Assembly: GCA_031771865.1 (NCBI GenBank)
Contig: JASISA010000009.1
Span: forward strand, 620,001 to 684,000
Length of the DNA stretch: 64,000 nucleotides
Reading direction: 5' to 3'
From: Nothophaeocryptopus gaeumannii
Taxonomy: Eukaryota; Ascomycota; Dothideomycetes; Mycosphaerellales; Mycosphaerellaceae
Part shown: piece by piece, positions 22,729 to 33,880 of the stretch
Numbering within the stretch: position 1 is the stretch's first letter
Layout of the letters: each line of letters opens with the position of its first letter
Notes under the pieces: model-generated
What the model saw: only the letters and a program-made list of their open reading frames with translations
The model's database searches: none
What the model was told of the DNA's origin: nothing
Program-made: the position numbers and the translations under genes

Positions 22729-24095
22729 AACTCTCCTACCAAATTTGTGAACCGTCGAAAGAGGAAGGCTGTTGATTGATGGGAGACGACTTTCACGACT
22801 TGGGCCTGGTTCTTGTTGATACTTTACTGATGGCGTTGGACTTGGGACGGTTTGGTGGGAGATACCTCTTTGCGTGCGTAGCTTGTCGGATTTCATCCTT
22901 ACCGTCTCCATAAAATGTCCTCTACCTACTACCATACGAATGTACCGCTGAAGGCGTAGCGCCGAAGTTCTTGCGACTTTGCATTGACCTCGATCGTCAT
23001 AGGGTTCCACATCATGCATACCTCTTCCGGAGACCAGTCGCCCTGCGGTCATGACTACTACTGATACGGGCGAGACACGAAGACAATCGCCGGAATGGTC
23101 ACACTTGCGCTCGTTCGTTCGGTCAACGACCTGATCAGGACTCTGCCAATACGCCGTTCAAAGCGCAAGAAAGATTGGCCAATACCTTCCGGACTTTCGG
23201 TATACGACTGAATCTCCTTTTCACCCCTAATCTCCCCCCCAGAATAATATGTTCTACCGTCAAGGAGCGGTTTGCGGCTTTGTTCTTTCACCGCGTATTC
23301 GGTGTGGCGACCGCTAGGTGCGTCGCGATGCACTAAAGCACTCGCCCGTATGCGATCGCCGAGGCGCGAGAGATGCAAATTGGAAAGGGGGGAGGATGTG
23401 TCATTAGTGTGAGAAGAGGAGGTAGGTATACATATCATGCACTACTGACAGTTTCAATCGGTGAGCATTGGTGAGAAGCTGGAGGGCAGCGAGCACGATA
23501 CTCAATTGAAGCTCGACGGAAGCGAGAACGCCAAAATTTATTTTTTTGAAGTGCAACGTCTTGGGTGTCGCGTTGAGATTTCTCTCCCTTCTTGCTCTCG
23601 CAGACGTACGCCTTTCCACCTTCCCTCCCTCCCTCCCTATTCTTCCCACCCCTACCACGTTTTCCCTCTTGGCCTTTACGCCCTTTCTCCAAACGCTCGT
23701 CCTATCCGACTGGATCTCAACCCACTTGAAAAGCGCGACTCCCTCTTTAACTTCCACGAGCGCGATCAATGCGGCATGGAATGCACCTCCTATGAGCAGT
23801 GCGGTGGAAGGTGTCCGTCTTGTAGTGCGCCGGGGCCGCCGAGTGGAGGGAAACGATGTGAACATTAGATTGGAGAAGGAGAAATGGAGGGCAGAAAGAC
23901 ATGGTGGATGCGAGGGTCGGCGGAGAAGATGAGAGGGAGAAGAACTGCTGAGGATGTTGTTCGTTTCGTTACCGGATCGTTCATTATGTACATCCCTCCC
24001 AAAAAGGGGTATGGTATATAACGCCATTCCCATGCCATTCCCATTCCAATCCGTGTGCTGCGTGTACCTTGCGCTGTCGCTTTCTTATGTTTTCC
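22729..24095. other. 1.37-kb gap; no firmly supported gene
   Basis: Convergent 3' ends of NDC80 and the DUF3292 gene flank this stretch. A minus-strand ATG frame (24033-23404) and a second frame (23438-23058) have some protein-like segments, but I recognise no domain and find no convincing splice between them. The plus strand has a C/T-rich run near 23615-23665 (CCCT repeats). It could hold a small unknown gene; I do not claim one. Confidence 0.45.
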
Positions 24096-26268
24096 TCACC
24101 AAGCCTCCCACTTCTGTCCCCCCATAGCAACCAACCGATTAAACAACTCATCTCTCAAAGTCATAGCCGTTATAACCCACGAATTCCCCATCTTATCCAC
24201 AATCTCCAATCCATCCGCCACCTCTCGATCCAACGCCCACCCAACCAGAAGTTTACTCTTCCATCCCAACCCGCCAATCTTCTTCAATTCTTTAATATCT
24301 GCGATGGCGATGCTCCATACAGGGTGAAGCTCGTCGTTGAGGTCCGCGCCGTCTTTCACTTTATTGGTGATGGATCTGTCGAGACTGAACCCGATGCAGG
24401 GGATAGTGGCTTTGGAAGTGATGTATGCGTGTCCCTTCTTACCGTGGAAACGACATTTGAAATCTACAGGTCCACTCATACGATTCTCATCCCTGCCCGG
24501 AATGACTCCTAGACGGTTTTTGGATGCTTGACTTCCTGCTGCGGCTTTGACGTGATCGACTCCTAGGGCAGTGTCGACAGTTCCTTTGATGGAATTTTTG
24601 AAGAGGCCGAGGATTTTAGAACCTTTCTTTCCGTGGGATTTTCCTTTGGAGGCATCGATGTCGGAGCCGGTGGTTTCGTGGGCGGTGTTGGGGTCTGCGG
24701 CTACTGCTTCCGCGATTTCTTCGTCAGTAGCGTTGAGTGGGTAGTCGGCTCCGTGGGCTCGGAGGTCGTCTTCTGTAAGTTCGATGGGTTCGTCGGCTGG
24801 TGCGCCTTTGGGGTGGGGAGGTGGTGGGAGAGGAGCTTTGTTTGCTTCGCCGATGCGGAGGAGTGTGATGGTCAGTTGAGCGTTGGTTGGCACGCCCTTG
24901 AGGAGAGTGTTTCGCAGCTCGAGTAGCTTTTGCCACTTAGGGAAGTGTGAGTTGAGCCATGCGAGACCGCGTTGGATGATTGGATCGCCGAAGAAGCCAA
25001 ACCCTACGCCGAAGGTGATACCTTTGACGAGCATGTAGGAGGTGATGAAGAATGAGGCTGCCAGAATTGGTACAAAGACCGTGGCGAGTCGAAGTCGGTA
25101 TAGGTCGCGTGGGAAAGGTGGCGTTGGTGATAGAGCGTTTCCGAATCGTTCCCAAGTGTCGGATACATCGGCAATACCGTGCATGACTGGACGCATCTTG
25201 TTCCAGATCGCTGTCTCCATGGGCACCTTGGTCTTGTCGTGTGTTTGGGCGACCTCCTTCCCTCCTGTAGTCGATGCCCGAGCGGTACTGGCACTGATAG
25301 CTGCAGCTGTTGGATCAGGAATGCTGTCGTTGCTACTGCTATTCTCTGAGCCAGGAGGATCGTTCTGAGGATGCTTTCCGGCAACACTCGACAGAGCCAC
25401 AGAGGCGATACTGTTGACGAGATTGCTAGCCTCTGCTTCGACAGCCTCGCCCTTGTGGTTTTCTGGAGCACCAGTAGCCGAATCTATTGACCCAAGCACA
25501 CCCGCCTTTGGCTTCTGCACGCCACCGGTCTTAGCGTTGACAAGCGCCAAAGGAGCTGGAGGGAACAGTAGCTCTCGACTGGGAGGGTAGACGATGAGTG
25601 CAATGGTGGTCGCAAGTAGGAGAGGCACGATAAAGTCAAAGGCCCAAGCAACGAAATATGCAACACAGAAGTAGGTAGTCCGTCGAGATTCTCTCCAGGA
25701 TCGAAGCCTCATGACATGCTTGCCAGCTCCCATGAGGCTTATGATGACGGTCATGTACAGACGTTCGATGTTGGCCCGTAACTTGTCTGGGGAGAATTCT
25801 TCCTCGTCGGCGATATTGAGGTCCAGATTGCCAGGAACAGGATATGGATACTCTTTGACATGGTACATTTGCTACTTGCGGTCAGTATCAATCGCGTTGC
25901 ACTTTTGGCGTGATATTCACGATCAAAATGGAAGGCTTTCAGGGAAATGGCGAAGATCGCATATATTGACACCGACTGACCTTATCAAACCGGCGGACCA
26001 TCACCCACAGGTCCTCGTTCGGCATGCCGCCAACGAGTGGATTGGGCATGTTGTCGACATGATCAGTCCAGCCCAGGTCCTTGACTTCCCCGTCGTGAGC
26101 CTGCTGGGCGGCACCCTTCTCGTCGTGGTCGGCCATGGCGAGTGCGTGCGAGGCCGTCGGCTTCTCGGTCATAGATCGCGCCACTTCTTGCTTCTCAGGT
26201 TCGGTGACTGGCGATGTGTTCTCAGGTATGGGAAGGAAGTCTGCGACGGATGCACCCGCCGTCTCCAT
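24096..26268 (-). CDS. DUF3292-family membrane protein, two exons
   Basis: Exon 1 is 26268-25981 (METAGASVADFLPIP) and exon 2 is 25871-24096, joined across a 109-bp intron (GTCAGT...AGTAG), giving 687 residues. Exon 1 ends in GGMPNEDLWVMVRRFDK and exon 2 begins QMYHVKEYPYPVPG, the conserved start of the fungal DUF3292 family. Transmembrane stretches include TTYFCVAYFVAWAFDFIVPL, LLLATTIALIVY and LATVFVPILAASFFITSYM. The C-terminal 150 residues form a globular part with CRFHGKKGHAYITS and SWVITAMTLRDELFNRLVA, resembling a PH/GRAM-like lipid-binding fold. The family has no agreed function. Intact. Confidence 0.85.
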
Positions 26269-26667
26269 ATTGGATGCAAGGAGATGATGGTATATATGAC
26301 TCGGGTACCAGATGATGTCGTGCGTGGAGATTGTCTGGAGGGACGAATGTCATTATGGGTCACTGGTCGCCAATAGAGAAGGCACTGTCTTTGTTGGCGT
26401 GGCAGAAATGCAGGTACAAGCGACATTTTGGGAGCAGACGTCATTGGCGCCCTCGTCTTCAACCTCGTATTGCCTCGTCTGCTTGTCTCAGATCTCAAAC
26501 CCCGAAGCTATGTCACAGTCGTCTGAGCTGTTGAGATAACGCGTCTCCTCCGCCAGCGCGGCAGCTTTCGCGTGTGCACCTCACCAAGACCGTATCATAC
26601 GTCAAGGAAGTTCGCATGCGCCCAGAGTCTGCCGCCTCCATCGACCTCAGCATGCCCTCGACCCAGA

Positions 26668-27999
26668 ATGCACCTCTTGCGCTCGCTATGGCGCCCGCCG
26701 ATGTCTCCTCGCCTGACGCTCCGACCACAGCGCTGGACTGGCCTGCATCAGACTGCCAGACGCCTCATTGCCAGCGAGCTCGGACATCGGCAGGCTGACA
26801 ATGCCTCCGGAAGATCGCTTCCTACAAGCCGAAAGAAGTTAAGACAACCGTACACGTCGGAGCAGAATCGACTTCTGGTAGAGCTACGTGCGAAGGGTGT
26901 GTCGTATCCTGCTATTGTCGAGCAATGCCCTGGGAAAACATTTCATTCTCTGAGACATCAGTTCTTAAGAATTGCACATGGGAAGGTACCAATTGATGCC
27001 CGTCTCGTGGAGCTGGCAAGTAGTGCCGTCCAGCCCTCACGGTCACGGCGAACCTGGTCAGATTCGGAAAAGGCAATGGTTTTCGATCTACGCTCACGAG
27101 GTCTAACTTTCTCTGCCATTGCGAAATATTTCAAGAACGAGCTGGGTATCGTGACTAGCACGCGATCAGTCCATAGCGTCTATGATGGCCACAGCCAACA
27201 CCAAAAAGCCCAACACCCTTACACGCCCGAAGAAGACAAGCTACTGTCCGAGATGATGAGTAAAGGCATCAGAACGCATGAGATACGAAATGACTTCCCG
27301 CAACGATCGCTCGAAAGTCTCCGTAGTCGATGCATTGCAATAAAGGCGGGCTGGAAATCCCAGCCCAACGATAGCAGCGCTGAGCAGCGGATGGGCCGAT
27401 GGACCGCAGAGGAGGCAAGGCATCTGCTGTCTCTCCATGCAGAGGGTAAAACTAGCAGAGCCATAAGTGCTGAAGTTGGGAGGCCTGTAGGATCGGTCTA
27501 CAACGAGCTAAGGTATCTGGACATGACCGAGATGAATGGAGTAGCCGCTCTTCCTGCTGAATCAGATCCACCAAAGCAGCCTTCTGCTGTTACAGAGAAC
27601 CACCATCCAAGCCCCGCCAATCAGCAACAATCACTGTATTCGCAAATTTGGCAGATGCGGAGGGCGGGGGTGCCCGATCGACGCATAGCACGCGCGCTTT
27701 CGATTGCACTGTCAAAATTGACAAGCATAGGCCAATCTAACCCTGATGGCAAGACTGGGCCTTGGACTGATGCTGAAGGAGCACGTTTGGAAACAGAGCT
27801 TAGACGGAACACCAGCATGGCGCAGATAGCGCGCACGCTGAACAGGAAATATCACTCAGTAAAAGAAAAGGCCCATCGAATGCGTAAAGATCAGGGAGAA
27901 GCCATCGTCTTGGAAACGGACGAGCAACGCGATAGTCCGGGGGCACACACGAAGCAACACCGAACACTGTGCCAGCCATTGAGCAACGTCGTCTCATAA
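26668..27999 (+). CDS. Protein with repeated Myb/SANT-like helix-turn-helix domains
   Basis: The first ATG in a long open frame is at 26668 (MHLLRSLWRPPMS), giving 443 residues. At least five similar segments follow, each of Myb/SANT type: LRQPYTSEQNRLLVELRAKG, RRTWSDSEKAMVFDLRSRG, QHPYTPEEDKLLSEMMSKG, MGRWTAEEARHLLSLHAEG and TGPWTDAEGARLETELRRN. Each is followed by a helix with an I/A-x-x-L/F pattern and then R/SVxS. A weaker unit lies at LYSQIWQMRRAGVPDRRIA. The spacing suggests a tandem array of DNA-binding helix-turn-helix units. A further unit (RPFSAKEDDTILKLRDDD, about 28130) lies in another frame downstream, so the gene may once have been longer. A transcription factor or telomere/transposon-derived binding protein is possible; function unknown. 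Confidence 0.65.
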   Translation: MHLLRSLWRPPMSPRLTLRPQRWTGLHQTARRLIASELGHRQADNASGRSLPTSRKKLRQPYTSEQNRLLVELRAKGVSYPAIVEQCPGKTFHSLRHQFLRIAHGKVPIDARLVELASSAVQPSRSRRTWSDSEKAMVFDLRSRGLTFSAIAKYFKNELGIVTSTRSVHSVYDGHSQHQKAQHPYTPEEDKLLSEMMSKGIRTHEIRNDFPQRSLESLRSRCIAIKAGWKSQPNDSSAEQRMGRWTAEEARHLLSLHAEGKTSRAISAEVGRPVGSVYNELRYLDMTEMNGVAALPAESDPPKQPSAVTENHHPSPANQQQSLYSQIWQMRRAGVPDRRIARALSIALSKLTSIGQSNPDGKTGPWTDAEGARLETELRRNTSMAQIARTLNRKYHSVKEKAHRMRKDQGEAIVLETDEQRDSPGAHTKQHRTLCQPLSNVVS

Positions 28000-29120
28000 C
28001 CCGCGAATCTACAGAACTCGCCAGTAACGCTTCTCTCACTGCTTATGGTAAGCGGCCTAGCGTGGAACAGTCGAAGGCGCATACCGGTGTGCGCTTTCAC
28101 TCAACCGTCAGAAGAGAGGCACGGCCTTTCAGCGCCAAGGAGGACGACACTATTCTGAAGCTACGAGATGATGACCTCGGTCATCAAGATCCACGGCAGT
28201 GGAGCGAAGCCAGATTGACAGAGGTGGCAGCAATGACTTGAGAACGAATCGCTTCAAGTAGGCGAGCCGCGCAGATGTCAAAAACCAAGTGAGATCTCGT
28301 AAAGAGTCCTGCGTTGGTCTCATCAACTGGGTGCGCGCACAGCTCCCAATCCAAACCAGGTGGCAGGACTAGCGAGACGCCTTCTGTTGGTCAAGAGCAG
28401 AAAGAAGGGTTAGAGGCGCTTGGCTCAATTCGTTCTCAGTTATGCCACCACACTATCAGGCTCACTCGAGTATACCAAGCCCAAGACGAGCGCTCTGGCT
28501 TGTGGTCCCGCTGATGAGGCACTTCATTCGGGAGACAAGGCTCCCTTGCGCCATCATGCTCGCGTTCGTCGCACTGAAAACAAAGAGGTTTCTCATCGAG
28601 ATGCAGTGAATTACACCAGTCAATTTTCTTGAAGCATGACTTCGTGACCGAGCTGCTCTCACTGCGTAAGTGTTTTGTGCGTGTCCTGCGTGTTCACGAC
28701 TCCTACCATGTTTTGCCCAAAGATTTTGGCGTCGAGAGCGAGCCTCTGACGCCTCCGCACTGAGATGTATCCCGGCGCAAGAGCAGCCGGCGTATCACTG
28801 TATCAGAACAAGAGGTGGGTGGAGAGGGAGAGCACGGCTGTGGCTTGCTGCGCTTTTCGCAGCGATTTCCAGATTTGGCGATTCTCGCGGATTCCAACGA
28901 AGCCAAGACGTCGAGGTCACGCTATTCACAACCTCTTCGGCCGTGATGTTGGGGTTGTCTTTTTGAGGGATATCAGAACGATGACGGACGTAGCAAAGGC
29001 GCGATCAAGGCCGCACATTACTACATATAATATTGACAACAGCTCCGTGGCTCAGAAGCCCTCGCACAGCAAAGACAACTTCAACAAACAGCCCGAGTTG
29101 AAGAGCCTCAACTACGAACC
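28000..29120 (+). pseudogene. Degraded 3' continuation of the Myb-like gene and unassigned sequence
   Basis: From 27969 to 28241 a shifted frame encodes one more Myb-like unit (PFSAKEDDTILKLRDDDLG) and ends at a TGA inside what looks like its third helix. Beyond that, frames are short and no domain is recognisable to 29120. The shift could be a missed intron or a real frameshift; I found no good splice pair. The rest appears non-coding or decayed. Confidence 0.4.
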
Positions 29121-29336
29121 ATGAGACCCTCCATTCTGCCCCTCTTATCCCTCTTCCTTACCACCGCCCTCTCCGCCCCACACATCCCCTCTTCCTCCCA
29201 ACTCGACATCAACATCCTCTGTCCCTGGCAAGCATCTCCACCAACACCCGTTGACAAGATTGTTGGGAATTGGGTCAACGACTGGGCTGGCGACTACACC
29301 CTCTTGAACGAAACCGTCATACGGTCGGAAGTGTGA
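29121..29336 (+). CDS. Short secreted-protein-like ORF
   Basis: An ATG frame of 71 residues. It starts with a clear signal peptide (MRPSILPLLSLFLTTALSA, cleavage probably after ALSA) and has a single Cys in DINILCPWQ. I recognise no family. The frame stops only about 30 bases before coding similarity to a HET-domain gene begins, and that gene lacks its own N-terminus. It could be a genuine small secreted protein or the leftover first exon of a gene whose remainder was replaced. Confidence 0.45.
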   Translation: MRPSILPLLSLFLTTALSAPHIPSSSQLDINILCPWQASPPTPVDKIVGNWVNDWAGDYTLLNETVIRSEV

Positions 29337-29339
29337 GGA

Positions 29340-31371
29340 AGACTACGGCTCAAGTCATGACATTCAGGTGACTGTCGTCACAAAAGACTCAGAGACTCAC
29401 TTGATCTCAATTGGTATGCCTGTCTTTGAGTTCGATGTCCATGGACTGATGAAAGCCAGGAGGAAATCTCTATGGGGCGTTGACTCAAACCTGGCCGATG
29501 GCAGCCGTGCTCCTCTCTGGGTAGACGCCATGTGCATCAATCAGCTGGATTTGCACGAGAAAGAGAAGCACATCTTACTCATGAGCGAGATCTATTCCGG
29601 AGCCAAACAAGCCATTGTGTGGATGGGCAAAGATGACTCCCATCAGCCGACGTTTGACGACATCTTCTGGAGTCATACTGACTTTCTCGACCGCGCAACA
29701 CAGCATGTGGAATTAAAGGGACCATTGCGTCGATCCCATTTCTTCATTGACAGACAAGCAGGCTGTCTACAGTTTGCTAGTGGTCTTATGATCCCACACG
29801 ATAAGCTGAAATCTCTCTACCTCTTCTACATTCGAAGGCGGTACCTCAGTCGAGCTTGGATTGTCTAAGAAATAGCTCTGGCCCGAGAGGCAATTGCCGT
29901 TCTTGGTAGCCACCGCATACAATCCAGTCGACTCTCAAGCTTGGTCAATCTGCTTGGAACGAGCGATCTAGCAGGAATGGCACCTCTATACACAAGCCAG
30001 GAAGTTACAGCCAACACTGGACTCGGCGGCGAGCTTATGGACCTAGAGGCTTCAGCTCATCGAGTGCGGCATGGGAAGAATGAGGTAATGTCTCGCGCTA
30101 TGGCAATGATGTACGGATCGGACACACGAAACGAACGGGAAACGTATCTGGCGCTACTTGAATATACGCTCGGTCTCCAAGCTGCTATTCGACGACAAGC
30201 GTCTGATCCCAGAGATTTGATCTATGCATTTCTGGGACTTATGCAAATTGTGTTTCCCGGCCTAGAGACGCCCGTGCGCCCGAACTACACAACTTCAGTG
30301 GACAACGTTTTCACAGATTTCGCGGCCCAGCAGCTGCTCAGCTTACCACATCGCACGATCTTATCGCTAGTGAAAAGGCGATCGAACATCGAAGAGAACA
30401 CGTCTACTGCATTACGCCTCCCGAGTTGGGTGCCTGACTTTGCTAATGGCAAGCCAACGATGTCGACCACGCTCACTTCCTTCGGCGTTGAGTTAACTGT
30501 TCCAGACTTCCGAGCTGGACTTGATCAGGAGCAGTACTCTCAAATAAACATCAAAGGCAGAGAGGTCAAGCTATAGGCGAGACGGTGTTCCCAAATCACC
30601 GCATGGATCCAACCTAGAAGAGGCCAGGAACCTCGCTCAGAGACAATGGAAGCTCACATGTATCGCGATCTGGAAGAGTTCTCGGTCGTCTTGAATTTTT
30701 GTCTTGCCCTCGGACCGAACAGTTCAACTGGATCAAGTACTGTCGAGGCCATGTTTCGTGTGCTCTGCTACAGCACCACGGAAACCCATAATGACGAAGA
30801 TTTCCGCACAAGGCTAAGCAACTTACTATGCATTCTGGTCTCCGAGCCTCGGTCACACGACTTCGATGCAGTTCCCAGCCTGAACGCCGGGGCAGATCGA
30901 ATTGAAATGCTTTTGGAACAACTTCACCAACATGCTGGTGTGCCGTGCAAAGATCGGCGACGACGATTTGAACAAACTTTGAGGATTATGTCTAGATGAT
31001 AGACCAGCGATTCCCATGACCCGGACTTCGCAGAGCACATGGATGAAGTTCAAGCTTTGTGGCCAGAAGAGGATGTCTTTTCAGATGATGACGATGGGGA
31101 TGGTTTCTTTGAACGCATTGGCAAGCGCGTGGATCCAAGGATGCCGAGCCGAGACACATTCTTCACTACCGAGGACAGGTACTTCGGCAGGGTTGCGACT
31201 GATGTTGAGCAAGATGATGAGCTTTGGCTGATTTGTCAAGCGAAAGTTCCGTTCGTCTTGCGTCCAAAGAAGGACGGAACGTATGTGCTCGTTGGTGAAG
31301 CGTTCGTCCACGGAGCAATGTATGGCGAGTTGATTGAGAGTGGTGTTGCGGAGAGCCGAGAGAGATCGTGA
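29340..31371 (+). pseudogene. HET-domain (heterokaryon incompatibility) gene with four in-frame stops
   Basis: One reading frame runs from about 29340 to the TGA at 31371 with no frameshift but four stops: TAA 29866, TAG 30574, TGA 30997 and TAG 31000. The HET signature is clear: PLWVDAMCINQLDLHEKEKHI, then YSGAKQAIVWMGKDD, then RYLSRAWIV followed by the TAA where the family has Gln (WxxQE), then EIALAREA. Later parts have ASDPRDLIYAFLGLM and the usual C-terminal block (ELWLICQAKVPFVLRPKKDGTYVLVG, then GEAFVHGAMYGE). The start of the HET domain (the ALSYxWG region) is missing. HET proteins trigger cell death after fusion of unlike hyphae in some fungi. This copy looks dead. Confidence 0.85.
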
Positions 31372-31867
31372 TCGTTTGAGCAAGGATATGATGCTCTTGA
31401 TTGGACTTCACCACCGCAAGCGACAGTGCCACGTTCATCCACCAAGAGCCGATCAGTGAGATCTCAGCCCTTTTGGCCCTCAAGTAAGTCCTATGAAGCA
31501 TCAGCAGCTGTTCCCGTATCAATCAGGAGGAGCTACCAATGTTGACCAAAGTCATCATAGTCAATGGATCATGTGACGGGTCATTCCGTTGAGTGATAAG
31601 CCGCGACTGGAGAGACGGAATGCATTAAGAATTTAGTTCGGCGCCATTTGCGATCGAAGCGCAGCCTACCTACTTTGCTCGATTGCAGGAGGAAGCTGTT
31701 GTGAAAGCGAAGGTGAAGTCGACGCTTTTCCCGTTGCCAAGACCGTTGCCGGAGCAGCCGCTGGCCGAAGCTCGCCTTCACTTTCACTTCCTCCAGTCTG
31801 CAGTCTCGCTCAATCCTTTATCATCACCCTTCACCCTCCGCAAACGACCCAGATTCGCTCCAACTCA
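31372..31867. other. Gap between HET pseudogene and sulfotransferase-like gene
   Basis: About 500 bases between convergent loci. Only short shadow frames are present; I see no gene, repeat or RNA here. Confidence 0.5.
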
Positions 31868-32833
31868 TCAGCTTCCAGCCAATGCAGACAATGTTGATCG
31901 ATATCGCCAGAGCAGGGCCGCCACCACTACTGGCGTGAGAAGTTTGAACATGCCCTTTAAGCAGCCCTGTAACAGATGAAAGACCACGATCACCATCATT
32001 CGGTCGTGCTCCGCTGCCTCATTCACTCTCGGGAATTCTTCCTTGGGAATCGGCTTGTCAAGAAACTGGCAAAGTGGCTCCCATCCGCTACCGAGCTTGT
32101 ACTCCAGAAGCCTCCCAGGCTGGTCTTTGAGACACTCGCGGATCTCTGCATAGTGTCTTCGATATCCATCCTTGGCCTTCCTCCTCCACTCTTGGGAATC
32201 GCGAGCATTGAACTGGCCTTGCATGACACCTTCGTGCACAACAGGGTTCAATCGCATCACTCCTTGAGAGTCCAGAACGCCCACGATACGGGCGGCGACT
32301 TGTTGATCCTGGCCGCGAATGATGGAATGTTCGAAAGACTTGAACCACGCATCTATATCTCTCTCGACTAAAATGACTTTGGCATCTGGATATGCTTTGA
32401 TCAGTTCTGGGCCGAAGCTGTTGCTAGGCAGATCGCAGACTGCCGAACGATGACCAAGGATCTGATCCCAGAAGTCTGGAAATGTGAGGTCGGGAGAGCT
32501 GGCGCCGAAGTATTTGGACCGGAAAGCCTCCATCCACATATCGGCATCTGCGTAGTTCTCGTGCATATCAAAGCCATGAGCGGTTGAGTATCCCAGGACG
32601 TCAAGGGCGTGCTTCATTGAGGCTGTTCCTGTGCGACCCAGAGAGAGGTTAAGGACTTGCATCGGGACCTGTGAACGAGAAATTAGTGTCCAAAATCAGA
32701 TGTTGGCCAATTTAAGCGCTCAACTCACAGTACGTCTGGCTCCATGTCGATCAATATTGCCCTTGACAAACATATGAGGGAACTTCTTCTTCGTTTCGGC
32801 ATCGAAGCCAAACAAGAACTCTTTGAGACTCAT
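31868..32833 (-). CDS. Sulfotransferase-family (P-loop) protein, two exons
   Basis: Exon 1 is 32833-32729 (MSLKEFLFGFDAETKKKFPHM) and exon 2 is 32668-31868, joined across a 60-bp intron with a GTGAGT donor, giving 301 residues. The PAPS-binding P-loop region reads VLNLSLGRTGTASMKHALDVLGY, as in the fungal Sulfotransfer_4 family. It is followed by AVCDLPSNSFGPELIKAYPDAKVILVERD (3'-phosphate-binding region). The C-terminus has a hydrophobic stretch (KLLTPVVVAALLWRY), a probable membrane anchor. Members of this family are usually annotated as hypothetical NAD/P-loop proteins; real sulfotransfer activity is not established. The gene seems intact and sits between two pseudogenes. Confidence 0.8.
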
Positions 32834-33138
32834 GGCGGACAGCTTTCGAAATCAAAACCGCAGTGGCTCAGACAGAGCTAGCCGGACCAAAGGCCTGATA
32901 TCGTGGACTCCGTGAGACTTAATTCCCTTGCATATGGGAAATAGGTGAAGGATCCACGGACGCGATCCTTCCAGCTGAAGGTCGCGTACACCAGCCCTAC
33001 AAACAAAGGTGGGTCTGACCCGCCGCTGATCCAATCAGAGAGCTCGATGCTGCTGATGGGTGACAGAGTAGAACCAAGTACTCTCTTCGGAGATATTATA
33101 CCTCGCTACGAACTTGACACATCGTGCACCGTCTTCAT

Positions 33139-33754
33139 TCAGGCGACAACACCAATCCGATCAACATCAGGCGCATACTGTGTACTCGCGCTCAACCCAC
33201 TGATCTTGATCGTATTCGGCCCAGTCGTACTAAACCCACTCAATCTTACCAGATGATTCTTCGTCACATCCTTATCCCAATTGTATCCCGTCAAAGGAAA
33301 CAGCACACTCTGTCCTGGTCCTCCGTTGACGCTTGCTAGGTTGCTAGGTTGCCGGCATACACATCACGATCATTCGTGCATCGCTGCTCGAGCTTGACTG
33401 GTTCTCCCAGAGAGTCCTGATTGATGGCGATCAAGTCCTTATTCTGCAGGATGGTCTGAGTTGCAGTCGACATACTCGGGACAGCCGTCGACACCATCAG
33501 CGCTGATTGATCAGAGCCCAGATGGCGAAGCGACTGGCTTGCTCATTGGCCGTCATACCAGCATTGCCCACCTCAAGAAGATCCATATCGGCAAAGTGCC
33601 CTGGGCCTGAAAGGCCTTTCAGATTCACATGAATGGCCTCGTTGGTGATTCGCATCGCATTTGCCCAACCTTGGCAATGTCATCCGAAACACGGTAGGAG
33701 TTGGCAAGAGGCGGCGTCCATGCCGATGGTCCTTGGAGACCGATTGAGTCCCAC
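33139..33754 (-). pseudogene. C-terminal half of a split GH27 alpha-galactosidase-like gene
   Basis: Reading down from 33754, the minus strand gives DSIGLQGPSAWTPPLANSYRVSDDIA, then after a one-base shift near 33670 WANAMRITNEAIHVNLKG and GPGHFADMDLLEVGNAGMTANEQ. After another shift near 33510 comes DQSALMVSTAVPSMSTATQ, then LIAINQDSLGEPVKLEQR. An 8-bp tandem duplication (TTGCTAGG at 33333-33340 and 33341-33348) shifts the frame again. The last part (GYNWDKDVTKNHLVRLSGF) ends at a TGA at 33139. FADMDLLEVGN, EQxxxFAIWAL and INQDSLG are GH27 hallmarks. The N-terminal half is at 49789-50451 on the same strand; the two join in order and frame if the 16 kb between them is removed. Confidence 0.8.
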
Positions 33755-33822
33755 CTCTTTCTCCGCCGAATCTTGACCCCCCCCCCTCCACCTATGCCAT
33801 CCTCTCACGGCGGCAACGCAGG

Positions 33823-33830
33823 CTATATAG
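33823..33830 (+). promoter_or_regulatory. TATA-like box upstream of the DUF3435 gene
   Basis: CTATATAG lies about 50 bases before the ATG at 33881 and inside the inferred left edge of the insertion. It would be suitably placed for the captain gene. Sequence match only. Confidence 0.35.
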
Positions 33831-33880
33831 CACCACATCGCGCACAGCCATGGCTCCAGCGTCTCGTGCAAGCGTTCGTG

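Noticed and set aside
23404..24033. Minus-strand ATG ORF of 209 codons
   Set aside because: Part is over C/T-rich DNA, there is no family match, and no splice links it to the frame at 23058-23438. Left as a possible gene only in the gap note.
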